From: an uncultured Bacteroidota bacterium
GTDB taxonomy: Bacteria > Bacteroidota > Bacteroidia > Flavobacteriales > Flavobacteriaceae
Reading direction: 5' to 3'
Length of the DNA stretch: 64,000 nt
Assembly (NCBI GenBank): GCA_902598525.1
Contig: CACKBZ010000003.1
Span: forward strand, 84,152 to 148,151
The position numbers were made by a program, and so were the translations under genes. Of this stretch, positions 7,243 through 16,397 are shown piece after piece. The notes beneath the pieces were generated by a model. It searched no databases, was not told the origin of the DNA, and worked only from the letters and a program-made list of their open reading frames with translations. The number at the start of each line of letters is the position of its first letter. Within the stretch, counting starts at the first letter, position 1.

Positions 7243-9749
7243 TTATTAAATATAGGCTCGCTGCTTCCTCCCTGATCAAAATCACCTTGACTTCTTCTCA
7301 TATTCCTTTTTCTTTTTCTTTGTTGATATTTATTATCATTAAATATGTAGTTGAAAGTTAGAATATATGTTGGTTCTCTCCACATACCTTCACCTTCAGT
7401 TCTAAATGTATCTCTAAAGTTCTCATATTTCCATATACTTGTGTTAAATAAATCACTAGCTTTAAGGGAAATTGTTCCCTTTCTTTTAAGAATAGATTTT
7501 TGTATTGCACCAGTAACAAAACCAAACGCTTTTCTCTTCGAAAAAGCATTTTCACTTGGACCTCTTATAAATCCAAAAAATTGAATACTGTAATTTTTTG
7601 GTAATCTAATGAAACCATTAAATCTAGTGCTCCAATTTATATCATCAGAATCGAAGTTTTGATCTTCATAGCTTCCTCTAGTTGAAGAACTATTGATTGT
7701 AAAGCTTGTATTAAGTCTTACGCTTCTAGATGGCGTATATGTAAGACTTAACTCTGATCCTATACTTTTATTACTTGAGAGATTAATTGGATATGATTCA
7801 AGAACAGGAACTTGAAGTATTGCATTATCTGATTCTACATCTCTAATAAGATCAACAATTTCTCCGGTTTCCTCAGTAATCCTTTCAATGTTCCCATTAG
7901 ATTGTTTGAAGAAAATAGATGTATTAAGTGTAAATTTTTTGAATCTTTTTAAATAATCAATTTCAAATGCCGACGTAAATGTTGGGTCAAGAAAAGGATT
8001 TCCTCTTCTAAAACTTGTAACAGAATTTCTTCTTGCAAAAGGATTTACATCCCATCCTCTAGGCCTCCTAACCCTTTTGCTATAACCAAAAGTTAGAGAT
8101 TGAATATTAGAAAACTGATATGCTAAATTAACAGTTGGAAAAATATCAGAGTATTTTTTAATTTCAAATTGGTTAGTGGTTTTTTGATTAATTTCTTGTC
8201 TTGAATTCTCATATCTTAAGCCTAATAAAAAGGAAAATTTATCAATTTTTTTTCCAAATTGACTATATATTGAATTCACTCTCTCTTTATAGTTAAATAC
8301 ATTAGATAGTTCTTTGTCAGATGTATATACAGCATTGTTTAAAAAAGATACATCATAATCTGTTTCTCTTTCAAGAAAATTACCCCTATATCCTATTTCA
8401 AATTCTGTATTTTTATCAATAGGTTGAATATAATCTACTTGAGCTAGAAATCTCTTTTGATAATCAAGAGTAGATACCTTTTCAAATTCAGGACTAGATA
8501 CAATAGGGAAGGTTGAGAAATCTTCTATATCTTCAAATCTATCATCCTCACTTTCTTCATATGAAATTCTAGCACTAAGAGTCTGTCCATCGGTATCATA
8601 GTCTTTGTAAAAATCTAGTGCATATTCAAATGATTCGTCAATTTCAACTTCATCTCTCAATCTTTTATTTATTGACGAAATTGATTGACCAGTTATATCT
8701 CTTACTATATTGGTCGTTGGACTATCTTCATCACTTTTTTTTAAAAAACCACTCAAAGTCAATGAAGTCTTATCATCAAAATAATATTCTGCACCAAGAT
8801 TAAAAAAAACATTACTTCTATAATCATTCCAATCATTTGTTTCTTCAATATTCAAATCTTGTTTGAAATATTCTGTACTTGAGAAGAAACTTCCTGAATT
8901 TTTCGTATCACTAACATTTACAGTTGTAAAAAAGTTAACCTTTTCATTCCTCACATTTAATGTTCCATTTAAGCCAAGGTTCTTTGGTATTCCTGAATTA
9001 AGATTTATATTACCATTAAAACCTAGAAGATTTTGTTTCTTTAAAATAATATTAAGGATACCTGCAGTTCCTTCAGCAGAGTATCTTGCAGATGGAGATG
9101 TTACAACTTCAACTTTCTCAATTGATTCAGAAGGAAGAGATCTAAGACCTTGAGGTCCTGATAAACCTGTTAAAGCAGAGGGTTTCCCATTTATAAGTAT
9201 TCTTACATTGCTGTTTCCTCTTAAAGAAACATTTCCATCAAAATCTACATCAATTGAAGGGATATTTGCTAAAACATCAGATACACTCCCGCCTTTTACA
9301 GTTATATCTTGACCAACGTTATATATTTTTTTATCAAGTCTAATTTCAACTTGAGTACTTTCAGCTCTGACTTCAACTTCATCTAGTATTGATATATCAA
9401 GATTTAGAGGAATAGTTTTCAAATCAGTATTACCTCTTATTAATAGATTTTCATTTCTATAAGAGACAAAAGATATGTAGTCAATACTCAAATCATAAAT
9501 GCCTGGATTTAGCTTTATTGAAAAATTACCATTATCATCAGATATTCCACCAAAAACTTTTTCTTGATTTCTTTTGTCTTTTAGGGTAATAGTAGCATAT
9601 TCTAATCTTTCACTTGTTTCTGAATCAATCACTGTTCCAGTAAGAACAAATTGGATATTTTGAACCTGTTGATAGTTATTTGTGTCTTTTTCTTGAGAAA
9701 ATGTTGAGACAGAGATTGATAGTAAGATTAGAAAAATTAATTTTTTCAT
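7239..9749 (-). CDS. Outer-membrane beta-barrel (TonB-dependent receptor-like) protein
   Basis: This 836-aa protein starts with a clear Sec signal peptide (MKKLIFLILLSISVSTFSQ). A carboxypeptidase-regulatory-like domain follows (residues ~35-115, GTVIDSETSERLEYATITLKD), then a TonB plug domain (~130-240, with VSDVLANIPSIDVD and SVRGN-like LRGNSNVRILING). The rest is a long aromatic-rich beta-barrel of the outer-membrane beta-barrel protein 3 kind. Such proteins import nutrients or act in outer-membrane remodelling. No SusD partner is adjacent, so it is not a typical polysaccharide locus and the ligand is unknown. The C-terminus is a charged, glycine-rich tail rather than the usual aromatic last strand residue. 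Confidence 0.9.
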   Translation of the reverse strand: MKKLIFLILLSISVSTFSQEKDTNNYQQVQNIQFVLTGTVIDSETSERLEYATITLKDKRNQEKVFGGISDDNGNFSIKLNPGIYDLSIDYISFVSYRNENLLIRGNTDLKTIPLNLDISILDEVEVRAESTQVEIRLDKKIYNVGQDITVKGGSVSDVLANIPSIDVDFDGNVSLRGNSNVRILINGKPSALTGLSGPQGLRSLPSESIEKVEVVTSPSARYSAEGTAGILNIILKKQNLLGFNGNINLNSGIPKNLGLNGTLNVRNEKVNFFTTVNVSDTKNSGSFFSSTEYFKQDLNIEETNDWNDYRSNVFFNLGAEYYFDDKTSLTLSGFLKKSDEDSPTTNIVRDITGQSISSINKRLRDEVEIDESFEYALDFYKDYDTDGQTLSARISYEESEDDRFEDIEDFSTFPIVSSPEFEKVSTLDYQKRFLAQVDYIQPIDKNTEFEIGYRGNFLERETDYDVSFLNNAVYTSDKELSNVFNYKERVNSIYSQFGKKIDKFSFLLGLRYENSRQEINQKTTNQFEIKKYSDIFPTVNLAYQFSNIQSLTFGYSKRVRRPRGWDVNPFARRNSVTSFRRGNPFLDPTFTSAFEIDYLKRFKKFTLNTSIFFKQSNGNIERITEETGEIVDLIRDVESDNAILQVPVLESYPINLSSNKSIGSELSLTYTPSRSVRLNTSFTINSSSTRGSYEDQNFDSDDINWSTRFNGFIRLPKNYSIQFFGFIRGPSENAFSKRKAFGFVTGAIQKSILKRKGTISLKASDLFNTSIWKYENFRDTFRTEGEGMWREPTYILTFNYIFNDNKYQQRKRKRNMRRSQGDFDQGGSSEPIFNN

Positions 9750-9769
9750 GAGGTTTTTGTTTGGTTTGG

Positions 9770-9777
9770 CAAATATA
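9770..9777 (-). promoter_or_regulatory. Promoter -7 element of the outer-membrane receptor gene
   Basis: The minus strand reads TATATTTG (TAnnTTTG). A start near 9763 gives a ~14-nt leader before the ATG at 9749. The -33 region is weak (GTT only). Confidence 0.5.
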
Positions 9778-9841
9778 TCTTAATAACCATAGAACTTCAC
9801 CTAAGGTTTTGTTAAAAAAGTTTAATCATTTCTTTTGAAGC

Positions 9842-9872
9842 AGGATTCTTTAATATTTTAATTAAAGAACCT
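9842..9872. terminator. Hairpin in the rplT/receptor intergenic gap, possible terminator
   Basis: AGGATTCTTTAAT and ATTAAAGAACCT form a 12-bp stem with one bulged A and a six-base loop. It lies downstream of rplT, the end of the leftward ribosomal operon, and upstream of the receptor promoter. On the minus strand no U-run follows directly, so termination is uncertain. The rest of 9750-9940 shows no gene. Confidence 0.35.
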
Positions 9873-9940
9873 TCTTTCAATCTATACTTTTATTCTTTGA
9901 CCTAGAAAAAAATAAAAAGTTTAAGTAAGAGTTGGGAAAT

Positions 9941-10285
9941 TTATTTAACTGATTTGATTATAGCTTCAAAAGCACCTGGATTATTCATTGCTAAATCTGC
10001 TAAAACTTTTCTATTTATAGAAATATTATTCGATTTAAGTTTAAACATTAACTCATTGTATGACAATCCATGTTGATGAGCTGCAGCATTTATCCTCATT
10101 ATCCAAAGAGATCTGAAATTTCTCTTTTTTGTTTTTCTATCTCTATAAGCATATAATAATGCTTTTTCTACCGCATTTTTTGCAACAGTCCAGACATTCT
10201 TTCTTCTGCCGAAATATCCTTTTGCTTGTTTTAGTATTTTTTTTCTTCTAGCTCTTGAAGCTACTGAGTTAACTGATCTTGGCAT
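9941..10285 (-). CDS. rplT: 50S ribosomal protein bL20
   Basis: bL20 binds 23S rRNA early in large-subunit assembly. The protein is 114 aa, normal length. It has the basic start [18 protein letters not shown], the central [20 protein letters not shown] block and the helical C-terminus [17 protein letters not shown]. It is the last gene of the infC-rpmI-rplT cluster, 6 nt after rpmI. Confidence 0.98.
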   Translation of the reverse strand: MPRSVNSVASRARRKKILKQAKGYFGRRKNVWTVAKNAVEKALLYAYRDRKTKKRNFRSLWIMRINAAAHQHGLSYNELMFKLKSNNISINRKVLADLAMNNPGAFEAIIKSVK

Positions 10286-10291
10286 AACTAT

Positions 10292-10489
10292 TTATTTTAA
10301 TCTTAACTGTCTTTTAATGTTATTCTCATCGCTTTCATGTACTAAGCCAAAATGAGTAAGCCTGAGCTTTCTTTTTTTTGACTTCTTAGTCAAAATATGA
10401 TTTTTAAAAGCGTGTTTTCTTTTGATTTTACCGGAACCAGTAACTTTAAACCTCTTCTTTGCACTGGACTTAGTTTTCATTTTTGGCAT
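10292..10489 (-). CDS. rpmI: 50S ribosomal protein bL35
   Basis: This 65-aa, very basic large-subunit protein has the family start [18 protein letters not shown], followed by [24 protein letters not shown] residues. It sits in the conserved infC-rpmI-rplT order with gaps of 11 and 6 nt. No independent promoter or L20 leader structure was recognised. Confidence 0.97.
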   Translation of the reverse strand: MPKMKTKSSAKKRFKVTGSGKIKRKHAFKNHILTKKSKKRKLRLTHFGLVHESDENNIKRQLRLK

Positions 10490-10500
10490 AATTCCTTTTT

Positions 10501-11064
10501 TTAGTTCTTTTTTGGTGTTATATACATAATCATTCTTTTTCCTTCAAGCTCTGGCATTTGTTCAACTTTACCTATTTCTTCAAGATCCTGAGCTAATCTG
10601 AGAAGCAATATTTGTCCTTGTTCCTTAAAAATTATAGACCTTCCCTTAAAAAAAACAAATGCTTTCAACTTAGCACCCTCCTTTAAAAATTTCTCTGCAT
10701 GTTTCTTTTTAAACTGATAATCATGTTCATCTGTTTGAGGGCCAAACCTTATTTCTTTTACTACAATTTTTGTAGCTTTTGATTTAAGTGCTTTATCCCT
10801 CTTTTTTTGCTCATATAAAAACTTCTTGTATTCAAGAATCTTACATACAGGGGGGGAGGCTTTTGGAGAAATTTCAACTAAGTCTAACTCAAGATTTCTT
10901 GCTATTCTAAGTGCTTCATTAGTTGAGTAGATTCCAACTTCAACATTATCACCCACAAGTCTAACTTCATGAGCTGTTATTTTCGAGTTGATTTTATGAG
11001 GATCTTCTTTTATTTCTCTTCTAAATCTCCTATTCGATCTTTTTCTTCTTATAGCTATAACAAT
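10501..11064 (-). CDS. infC: Translation initiation factor IF-3, non-ATG start
   Basis: IF-3 binds the 30S subunit, prevents premature joining with the 50S and checks the start codon. Reading only from GTG at 10956 gives 151 aa and cuts off the conserved N-terminus. The open frame continues upstream and encodes [13 protein letters not shown], then [16 protein letters not shown], which is family-typical. No ATG, GTG or TTG lies at the right place; the candidates are ATT at 11062-11064 (overlapping the thrS stop by 1 nt, TAATT) or ATA at 11056-11058. ATT gives 187 aa, close to the usual ~180. The C-terminal domain ([18 protein letters not shown]) is intact. Rare AUU starts on infC are known to support autocontrol in E. 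coli. Confidence 0.9.
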   Translation of the reverse strand: MVIAIRRKRSNRRFRREIKEDPHKINSKITAHEVRLVGDNVEVGIYSTNEALRIARNLELDLVEISPKASPPVCKILEYKKFLYEQKKRDKALKSKATKIVVKEIRFGPQTDEHDYQFKKKHAEKFLKEGAKLKAFVFFKGRSIIFKEQGQILLLRLAQDLEEIGKVEQMPELEGKRMIMYITPKKN

Positions 11065-13019
11065 TATTTTAAATTAATATTAAATTTTGGGATACAATCT
11101 GAAATCTCTTTCTTGATTATATCTATAAATTTTTCAATCTTCATTTCACCTAGATCATCTCCATGATGTCTTCTGATAGATATTGTGTCATTTTTAACTT
11201 CATTATCACCTACAACGATCATAAAAGGTATCTTCTTTATCTCAGACTCTCTAATTTTCTTTCCAACTGTCTCATTTCTATCATCTAAGTGCGCGCGAAT
11301 TTCGTGATTTTCTAAGATATTTAAAACTTTTTGACCATAATTTTTAAAGTTCTCGCTTACGATTAATATCTCTACCTGAGTACTTGTAAGCCATAATGGA
11401 AATACCCCACCAGTATGTTCAATTAAAATTGCTACAAATCTTTCCATACTCCCAAAAGGAGCTCTATGTATCATAACCGGTCTTAGATCTTCATTATTAC
11501 TTCCTTTATATGTCAAATCAAATCTTTCAGGTAGATTATAATCAACCTGAATAGTACCTAATTGCCATTTCCTTCCAAGAGCATCTTTAACCATAAAATC
11601 AAGTTTTGGTCCATAAAATGCTGCTTCACCATATTCTACGTTATAATCAAGTCCTTTTTCTTTTGCACAGTCAAGTATAGCTTTCTCTGATATTTCCCAA
11701 TTTTTATCTGAACCAATGTACTTATCTGGATTGTCGGGATCTCTTAATGATACTTGAGCTGAAAAGTCATTAAACCCTAAAGAGTTAAAAACATAAAGAA
11801 CTAAATCAATTGTATTCTTGAATTCTGATTCAACCTGATCTGGTGTACAAAATATATGAGCATCATCAACAGTAAAGCCTCTAACTCTACTCAGACCATG
11901 CAATTCTCCACTTTGTTCATACCTGTATACAGTTCCAAATTCTGCAAGTCTTAAAGGAAGATCTCTATAACTTTGAGGTTTAGCATTATAAATTTCACAA
12001 TGATGTGGACAATTCATTGGTCTCAAAAGGAATGTCTCAGTCTCATTAGGAGTAGAAATTGGCTGAAAGCTGTCTGCACCGTACTTTTCGTAATGTCCAG
12101 ATGTTTCATACAACTCTTTTGCCCCAATGTGAGAGGACATTACTTTTTTATAACCTGCTCTTTTTTGTGCATCTTCAAGAAAATTTTGTAATCGATCTCT
12201 AAGTTCTGTTCCATTTGGTAACCAAAGAGGTAGTCCATGACCAACCCTGTTAGAAAAAGTAAATAATTCTAATTCCTTACCAATCTTTCTGTGATCTCTT
12301 TCCCTAGCCTTATCAAGGAGCTCAAGATATTCGGTTAGTAATTTTTGTTTGGGGAATGATATACCATAAACTCTTGTTAGCTGGTTGTTTTTTTCATCTC
12401 CTCTCCAATATGCACCTGCAACATTTAAAAGTTTTACAGCTTTAACTGAGCCAGTTGATGGAATATGTCCTCCTTTACATAAATCTGTGAAATCAGAGTG
12501 ATCGCAGAATGTAATAGATCCATCATCAAGTCCTTGAATTAATTCAATTTTGTACTCATTACTCTCTGAATTATAGAAATCTAATGCATCTTTTTTTGTT
12601 ACAGATTTTATTTTAAAACGATGGTCTTCTCTTGCTATTTCTAAAAATTTTGATTCAACTCTTTCAAAGTCTTTTTCAGAAAAAACATCATCACCAAAAT
12701 CAACATCATAATAGAACCCATTTTCAATTGATGGACCTATTGTTAGTTTAGATTTAGGATAAAATAATTTGATTGTTTGAGCTAAAATATGAGCAGAGGA
12801 GTGCCAAAAAGCTTGTTTCCCCTCATCATCATCCCATGTAAAAAGTCTGATTTCTCCATCTTCATTTAATAATGATTCTGTCTCCACTATCTCATCATTA
12901 TATGATGCTGATATAACTTTTCTTGCTAATCCTTCACTTATACTTTTAGCTACATCAATAACTTTTGTTCCTTTTTCAAACTTTTTTACTGATTTATCTG
13001 GAAAAATAACTTTAATCAT
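11064..13019 (-). CDS. thrS: Threonyl-tRNA synthetase
   Basis: This 651-aa cytoplasmic class II synthetase charges tRNA-Thr. The domains in order are: N-terminal TGS (residues ~1-62), the editing/second additional domain (with [16 protein letters not shown] near 75 and a zinc-like CKGGH near 182), the class II core with [10 protein letters not shown] near 335 and R of [13 protein letters not shown] near 365, and the C-terminal anticodon-binding domain (~from 545). The start is an ATG with no Shine-Dalgarno. It is part of the rplS-to-rplT operon, and its stop codon overlaps the proposed infC ATT start by one base. Confidence 0.98.
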   Translation of the reverse strand: MIKVIFPDKSVKKFEKGTKVIDVAKSISEGLARKVISASYNDEIVETESLLNEDGEIRLFTWDDDEGKQAFWHSSAHILAQTIKLFYPKSKLTIGPSIENGFYYDVDFGDDVFSEKDFERVESKFLEIAREDHRFKIKSVTKKDALDFYNSESNEYKIELIQGLDDGSITFCDHSDFTDLCKGGHIPSTGSVKAVKLLNVAGAYWRGDEKNNQLTRVYGISFPKQKLLTEYLELLDKARERDHRKIGKELELFTFSNRVGHGLPLWLPNGTELRDRLQNFLEDAQKRAGYKKVMSSHIGAKELYETSGHYEKYGADSFQPISTPNETETFLLRPMNCPHHCEIYNAKPQSYRDLPLRLAEFGTVYRYEQSGELHGLSRVRGFTVDDAHIFCTPDQVESEFKNTIDLVLYVFNSLGFNDFSAQVSLRDPDNPDKYIGSDKNWEISEKAILDCAKEKGLDYNVEYGEAAFYGPKLDFMVKDALGRKWQLGTIQVDYNLPERFDLTYKGSNNEDLRPVMIHRAPFGSMERFVAILIEHTGGVFPLWLTSTQVEILIVSENFKNYGQKVLNILENHEIRAHLDDRNETVGKKIRESEIKKIPFMIVVGDNEVKNDTISIRRHHGDDLGEMKIEKFIDIIKKEISDCIPKFNINLK

Positions 13020-13046
13020 AATATACTAACAACTTTCAAAAATAAT

Positions 13047-13274
13047 TCAATTTAATTTATTCTTTGGTCCTAAAGTCCCGTTTAAGATATTACTTATCCC
13101 CCTGTAACCAACATAAATAGCTAAAACTAGAAGAATTACACCTATAATTAATACTACAAAAAAGAAGGGATGATCCTGATTGTTAAATGCTTGAGAGACA
13201 AGTACAGGTCCAATGAAACAAAGAGAAATACCTGAGAAAACTTGAATAAATCCTTTTTTTAAGTATTTATTCAT
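13047..13274 (-). CDS. Small two-helix membrane protein, DUF6095-like
   Basis: The start chosen is MNKYLKKGFIQ (ATG at 13274), giving 75 aa; a longer frame reaches 13289. Two hydrophobic helices are visible (FSGISLCFIGPVLVSQAF and FFFVVLIIGVILLVLAIYVGY), joined by a short NNQDHP loop, with a basic C-terminal tail. It resembles the small flavobacterial DUF6095 proteins found beside murQ; this identification is from memory and not certain. It overlaps the murQ stop by 8 nt, which suggests coupled translation. The function is unknown. Confidence 0.7.
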   Translation of the reverse strand: MNKYLKKGFIQVFSGISLCFIGPVLVSQAFNNQDHPFFFVVLIIGVILLVLAIYVGYRGISNILNGTLGPKNKLN

Positions 13275-14082
13275 TTGTGTAGTTATCAATAGCCAAACGA
13301 ATACTTTTATATTTTAGAATTAATTCATCAGCTTTATCTTTATCTACGCCTAATTCTTCCATCAGAATTCTTCTAGCTCGTTTGTTAAGCTTAGCGTTAG
13401 ACATCTGCATATCTATCATCTTGTTTCCTCTTACGTGACCATCTAAAATCATTGATATAGTAGAAATCATATTCAAAATCAACTTTTGAGCAGTTCCAGC
13501 TTTAAGCCTAGAGCTTCCTGTTAAAAATTCTGGTCCAACTATGACCTCAATTTTAAAATCTGAAAACTTAGATAATGGGGAGTTTTCATTGCATACAATA
13601 CATGCAGTCGAAATATTATTTTCTTGACAATCTTTAAGGCCTCCAACAACATATGGTGTAGTGCCAGAAGCAGCAATTCCTATTACAAAATCGTTAGAAT
13701 TAACATTGTGTTCAGATAAATCTTTCCATGCTTGATTAGTATCATCTTCAGCAATTTCAATTGAGCTATATAAGGCAGGTATTCCACCTGCAACTAGTCC
13801 GACTACTTTTTCAGGAGGGGTTCCGAATGTAGGTGGACACTCAGATGCATCAAGAACACCTAATCTTCCGCTGGTTCCAGCACCAATATAAAATAATCTT
13901 CCACCTTTTTTTATTTTGGGAGCAATAGCTTCAATAACTTCAGAAACTCTTGGTAAAACCTTATTAACTGCGTTTAATGCATTCTTGTCTTCCTGATGCA
14001 TTGCATTTACAAGTTCAATTACAGACTTTTTCTCTAAATCCTTATGATTTGATTCTTGTTCTGTTATTTTAATAAAATCCAT
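13267..14082 (-). CDS. murQ: N-acetylmuramic acid 6-phosphate etherase MurQ
   Basis: MurQ cleaves the lactyl ether of MurNAc-6-phosphate to give GlcNAc-6-phosphate during peptidoglycan recycling. The 271-aa protein has an SIS sugar-phosphate fold with GAGTSGRLGVLDASECPPTFG near residue 67, the family signature. SSRLKAGTAQKLILNMIS near 192 is also diagnostic. It is slightly shorter than the ~300-aa enterobacterial form, as is common in Bacteroidota. It sits between icd (2-nt gap) and a small membrane protein (overlap). Confidence 0.95.
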   Translation of the reverse strand: MDFIKITEQESNHKDLEKKSVIELVNAMHQEDKNALNAVNKVLPRVSEVIEAIAPKIKKGGRLFYIGAGTSGRLGVLDASECPPTFGTPPEKVVGLVAGGIPALYSSIEIAEDDTNQAWKDLSEHNVNSNDFVIGIAASGTTPYVVGGLKDCQENNISTACIVCNENSPLSKFSDFKIEVIVGPEFLTGSSRLKAGTAQKLILNMISTISMILDGHVRGNKMIDMQMSNAKLNKRARRILMEELGVDKDKADELILKYKSIRLAIDNYTNE

Positions 14083-14084
14083 TA

Positions 14085-15314
14085 TTAAATTTCTAATTTT
14101 TTTTCTAAGTTAATTTTTAATTGATCTAAAAATTCCTGTGTAGTAAGAAAATTAGATTCTACCAAATCATCTCTAAATACTAGTAAAGCAAGGTCCTTAG
14201 TCATTTTTCCATCTTCAACTGTCTCAATACAAACTTCCTCTAAAGTTTTGCAAAAACTAATAAGTTTTTCATTATCGTCAAGTTTACCTCTATGCATTAA
14301 TCCTCTAGTCCAAGCAAATATAGATGCAATTGGATTAGTAGAAGTTTGTTCACCTTTTTGATGTCTTCTAAAGTGTCTTGTAACCGTACCGTGAGCAGCT
14401 TCTGCTTCTAATGTTTTGCCATCAGGAGTTACTAAAGTAGATGTCATTAATCCAAGCGAACCGAAACCTTGGGCAACTACATCAGATTGAACATCACCAT
14501 CATAATTCTTACAAGCCCATACAAACCCACCTTTCCATTTGATTGCGGCAGCTACCATATCATCAATTAGTCTATGCTCGTAGGTAATATTCTCCATTTC
14601 AAACTTTTCTTTGAACTCGTTTTCATATACTTCCTGAAAAATATCCTTAAATCTACCATCGTAAGCTTTAAGAATTGTATTTTTTGTTGATAAATAAAGA
14701 GGCCATCTCTTTGTAAGCGCCATATTCATGCACGATCTAGCAAATCCATATATTGAAGAGTCAATATTATACATTGACATAGCAATTCCATCTTCTTCAA
14801 AGTTGTAGATTTCCCATGTCTTTGATTCTCCACCATCTTTAGGAGTAAATTTCATTTCAAGTTTTCCAGGTCCATGAGTAGTAACGTCAGTTGCTCTATA
14901 CTGATCACCAAAGGCATGTCTCCCAATACATATTGGTCTTGACCATCCTTGAACATATCTTGGAATTGATCTGCAAATAATAGGCTCTCTAAAAACAGTA
15001 CCTCCAACAATATTTCTAATAGTTCCATTTGGAGATTTATACATTCTTGACAGTGAAAATTCTTCAACCCTTTGCTCATCTGGGGTTATTGTAGCACATT
15101 TTATGCCAACATTATACTTTTTTATAGCATTAGCAGCATCTATTGTAATCTGATCATCAGTTTTATCTCTTGATGTAATACCTAAATCAAAATAAACTAT
15201 GTCAAGGTCTAGGTAGTCAAGAATAAGCTTCTCTTTTATAAATTTCCAGATAATTCTCGCCATTTCATCCCCATCTATCTCAACAATTGGATTGGCTACT
15301 TTGATTTTTGACAT
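14085..15314 (-). CDS. icd: NADP-dependent isocitrate dehydrogenase
   Basis: This enzyme oxidises isocitrate to 2-oxoglutarate in the TCA cycle with NADP. The 409-aa protein is of the eukaryote-like homodimeric type (start [19 protein letters not shown]) rather than the E. coli type. The substrate site ([19 protein letters not shown] near residue 95), the metal aspartates (YDGDVQSD near 273) and the cofactor loop [16 protein letters not shown] near 306 are all visible. The R and H after GTVT fit an NADP preference. It is translated from an ATG 4 nt after rplS, within a ribosomal-protein operon. Confidence 0.97.
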   Translation of the reverse strand: MSKIKVANPIVEIDGDEMARIIWKFIKEKLILDYLDLDIVYFDLGITSRDKTDDQITIDAANAIKKYNVGIKCATITPDEQRVEEFSLSRMYKSPNGTIRNIVGGTVFREPIICRSIPRYVQGWSRPICIGRHAFGDQYRATDVTTHGPGKLEMKFTPKDGGESKTWEIYNFEEDGIAMSMYNIDSSIYGFARSCMNMALTKRWPLYLSTKNTILKAYDGRFKDIFQEVYENEFKEKFEMENITYEHRLIDDMVAAAIKWKGGFVWACKNYDGDVQSDVVAQGFGSLGLMTSTLVTPDGKTLEAEAAHGTVTRHFRRHQKGEQTSTNPIASIFAWTRGLMHRGKLDDNEKLISFCKTLEEVCIETVEDGKMTKDLALLVFRDDLVESNFLTTQEFLDQLKINLEKKLEI

Positions 15315-15318
15315 TAGT

Positions 15319-15663
15319 TTAGACTTCTTTGATTCTAGCTTTCTTACCTCTTAATTCTCTGAAGTAATAAATTCTTGATTGTCTAACTTTACCTTTTTTG
15401 TTAACCTCAATTTTCTTTAAAGCTGGCATATTAATAGGAAAAATTCTCTCAATGCCAACTGTACCAGACATCTTTCTTATTGTAAAAGTTTTTGACTGAC
15501 CTCTTCCTTTTATTTGAATAACTACACCTTTAAAAGATTGTGTTCTAACTTTTTCACCTTCTCTGATTTCATAAAATACAGAGATTGTATCACCAGATGA
15601 AAATGAAGGAAAGTCGTTTTTATTTATTAGTTTTTCTTGAACTAAATTTATTACAGAATCCAT
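15319..15663 (-). CDS. rplS: 50S ribosomal protein bL19
   Basis: bL19 lies at the 30S-50S interface. The 114-aa protein has the core [19 protein letters not shown] and the strongly conserved [13 protein letters not shown] block [19 protein letters not shown] near the C-terminus. It is the first gene of the long leftward operon, with its own consensus promoter inside the end of trmD. Confidence 0.97.
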   Translation of the reverse strand: MDSVINLVQEKLINKNDFPSFSSGDTISVFYEIREGEKVRTQSFKGVVIQIKGRGQSKTFTIRKMSGTVGIERIFPINMPALKKIEVNKKGKVRQSRIYYFRELRGKKARIKEV

Positions 15664-15704
15664 CGAAACAATTTATATATAATTTGATGTTAATCAAATT
15701 CGTG

Positions 15705-15734
15705 CAAAAATAAGTCTTTTTATTCATTATCAAA
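15705..15734 (-). promoter_or_regulatory. Consensus promoter of the rplS operon
   Basis: On the minus strand TTTG (15731-15734) and TATTTTTG (15705-15712) are 18 nt apart, an excellent Bacteroidota -33/-7 pair. The -33 lies within the last codons of trmD. Transcription would begin near 15698, giving a ~35-nt leader before rplS. Confidence 0.65.
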
Positions 15735-16397
15735 AAGATTTGGCCTAAGTAATTTTGTTCTTTCTATAGATTTTTGATCATTCCATTTTTGTATTTCACT
15801 TTGATTTCCAGATAAAAGAACTTTTGGTACCTCAAAACCTTTATAAACTTCGGGTCTTGTATATACTGGGGCTGCCAATAAATTATCCTGGAATGTATCT
15901 GAAAGTGCAGATGATTCATCACCAATGATACCAGGTAATAACCTAATTATTGAATCACAAAGAACAGCGGCCGGAAGTTCTCCCCCTGAAACGACATAAT
16001 TTCCAATAGAAATCTCTTTTGTCACAATATGTTCTCTGACTCTATGGTCAATACCTTTATAATGTCCACATATAACTATAATGTTTTTTAGGGTTGACAG
16101 GTAATTTGATTCTTTTTGATTCAATAATTCTCCATCTGGGGTTAAGTAAATTATTTCATCGTATTTGTTCTTTTTCTTTAAAAATTCAATGCATTTATCA
16201 ATAGGTTCAATTTTTATAACCATACCTGGGAATCCGCCATAAGGGTAGTCGTCAACTTTTCTTGAATTATCTGCATAATCTCTTAAGTTGTGTGTAATAA
16301 TTTTAACCTTCTTAGAGTCAATAGCCTTTTTTATTATGGAAAAGGAGTTTAAACTATCAAATACATCAGGGAATAACGAAAGAACATCTATTCTCAT
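15720..16397 (-). CDS. trmD: tRNA (guanine-37-N1)-methyltransferase TrmD
   Basis: TrmD methylates G37 next to the anticodon using SAM and so prevents +1 frameshifting. The 225-aa protein has a SPOUT trefoil-knot fold, with DDYPYGGFPGMVIKIEP near residue 49, VICGHYKGIDHRV near 108 and SIGNYVVSGGELPA near 131. The ATG overlaps the last base of the protease gene stop (TAATG), so translation is probably coupled. Normal length; confident. Confidence 0.98.
   Translation of the reverse strand: MRIDVLSLFPDVFDSLNSFSIIKKAIDSKKVKIITHNLRDYADNSRKVDDYPYGGFPGMVIKIEPIDKCIEFLKKKNKYDEIIYLTPDGELLNQKESNYLSTLKNIIVICGHYKGIDHRVREHIVTKEISIGNYVVSGGELPAAVLCDSIIRLLPGIIGDESSALSDTFQDNLLAAPVYTRPEVYKGFEVPKVLLSGNQSEIQKWNDQKSIERTKLLRPNLFDNE

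Noticed and set aside
7351..7584. Plus-strand and minus-strand small ORFs inside the receptor gene
   Set aside because: The receptor frame is clearly coding throughout; no promoter or family match supports the others.
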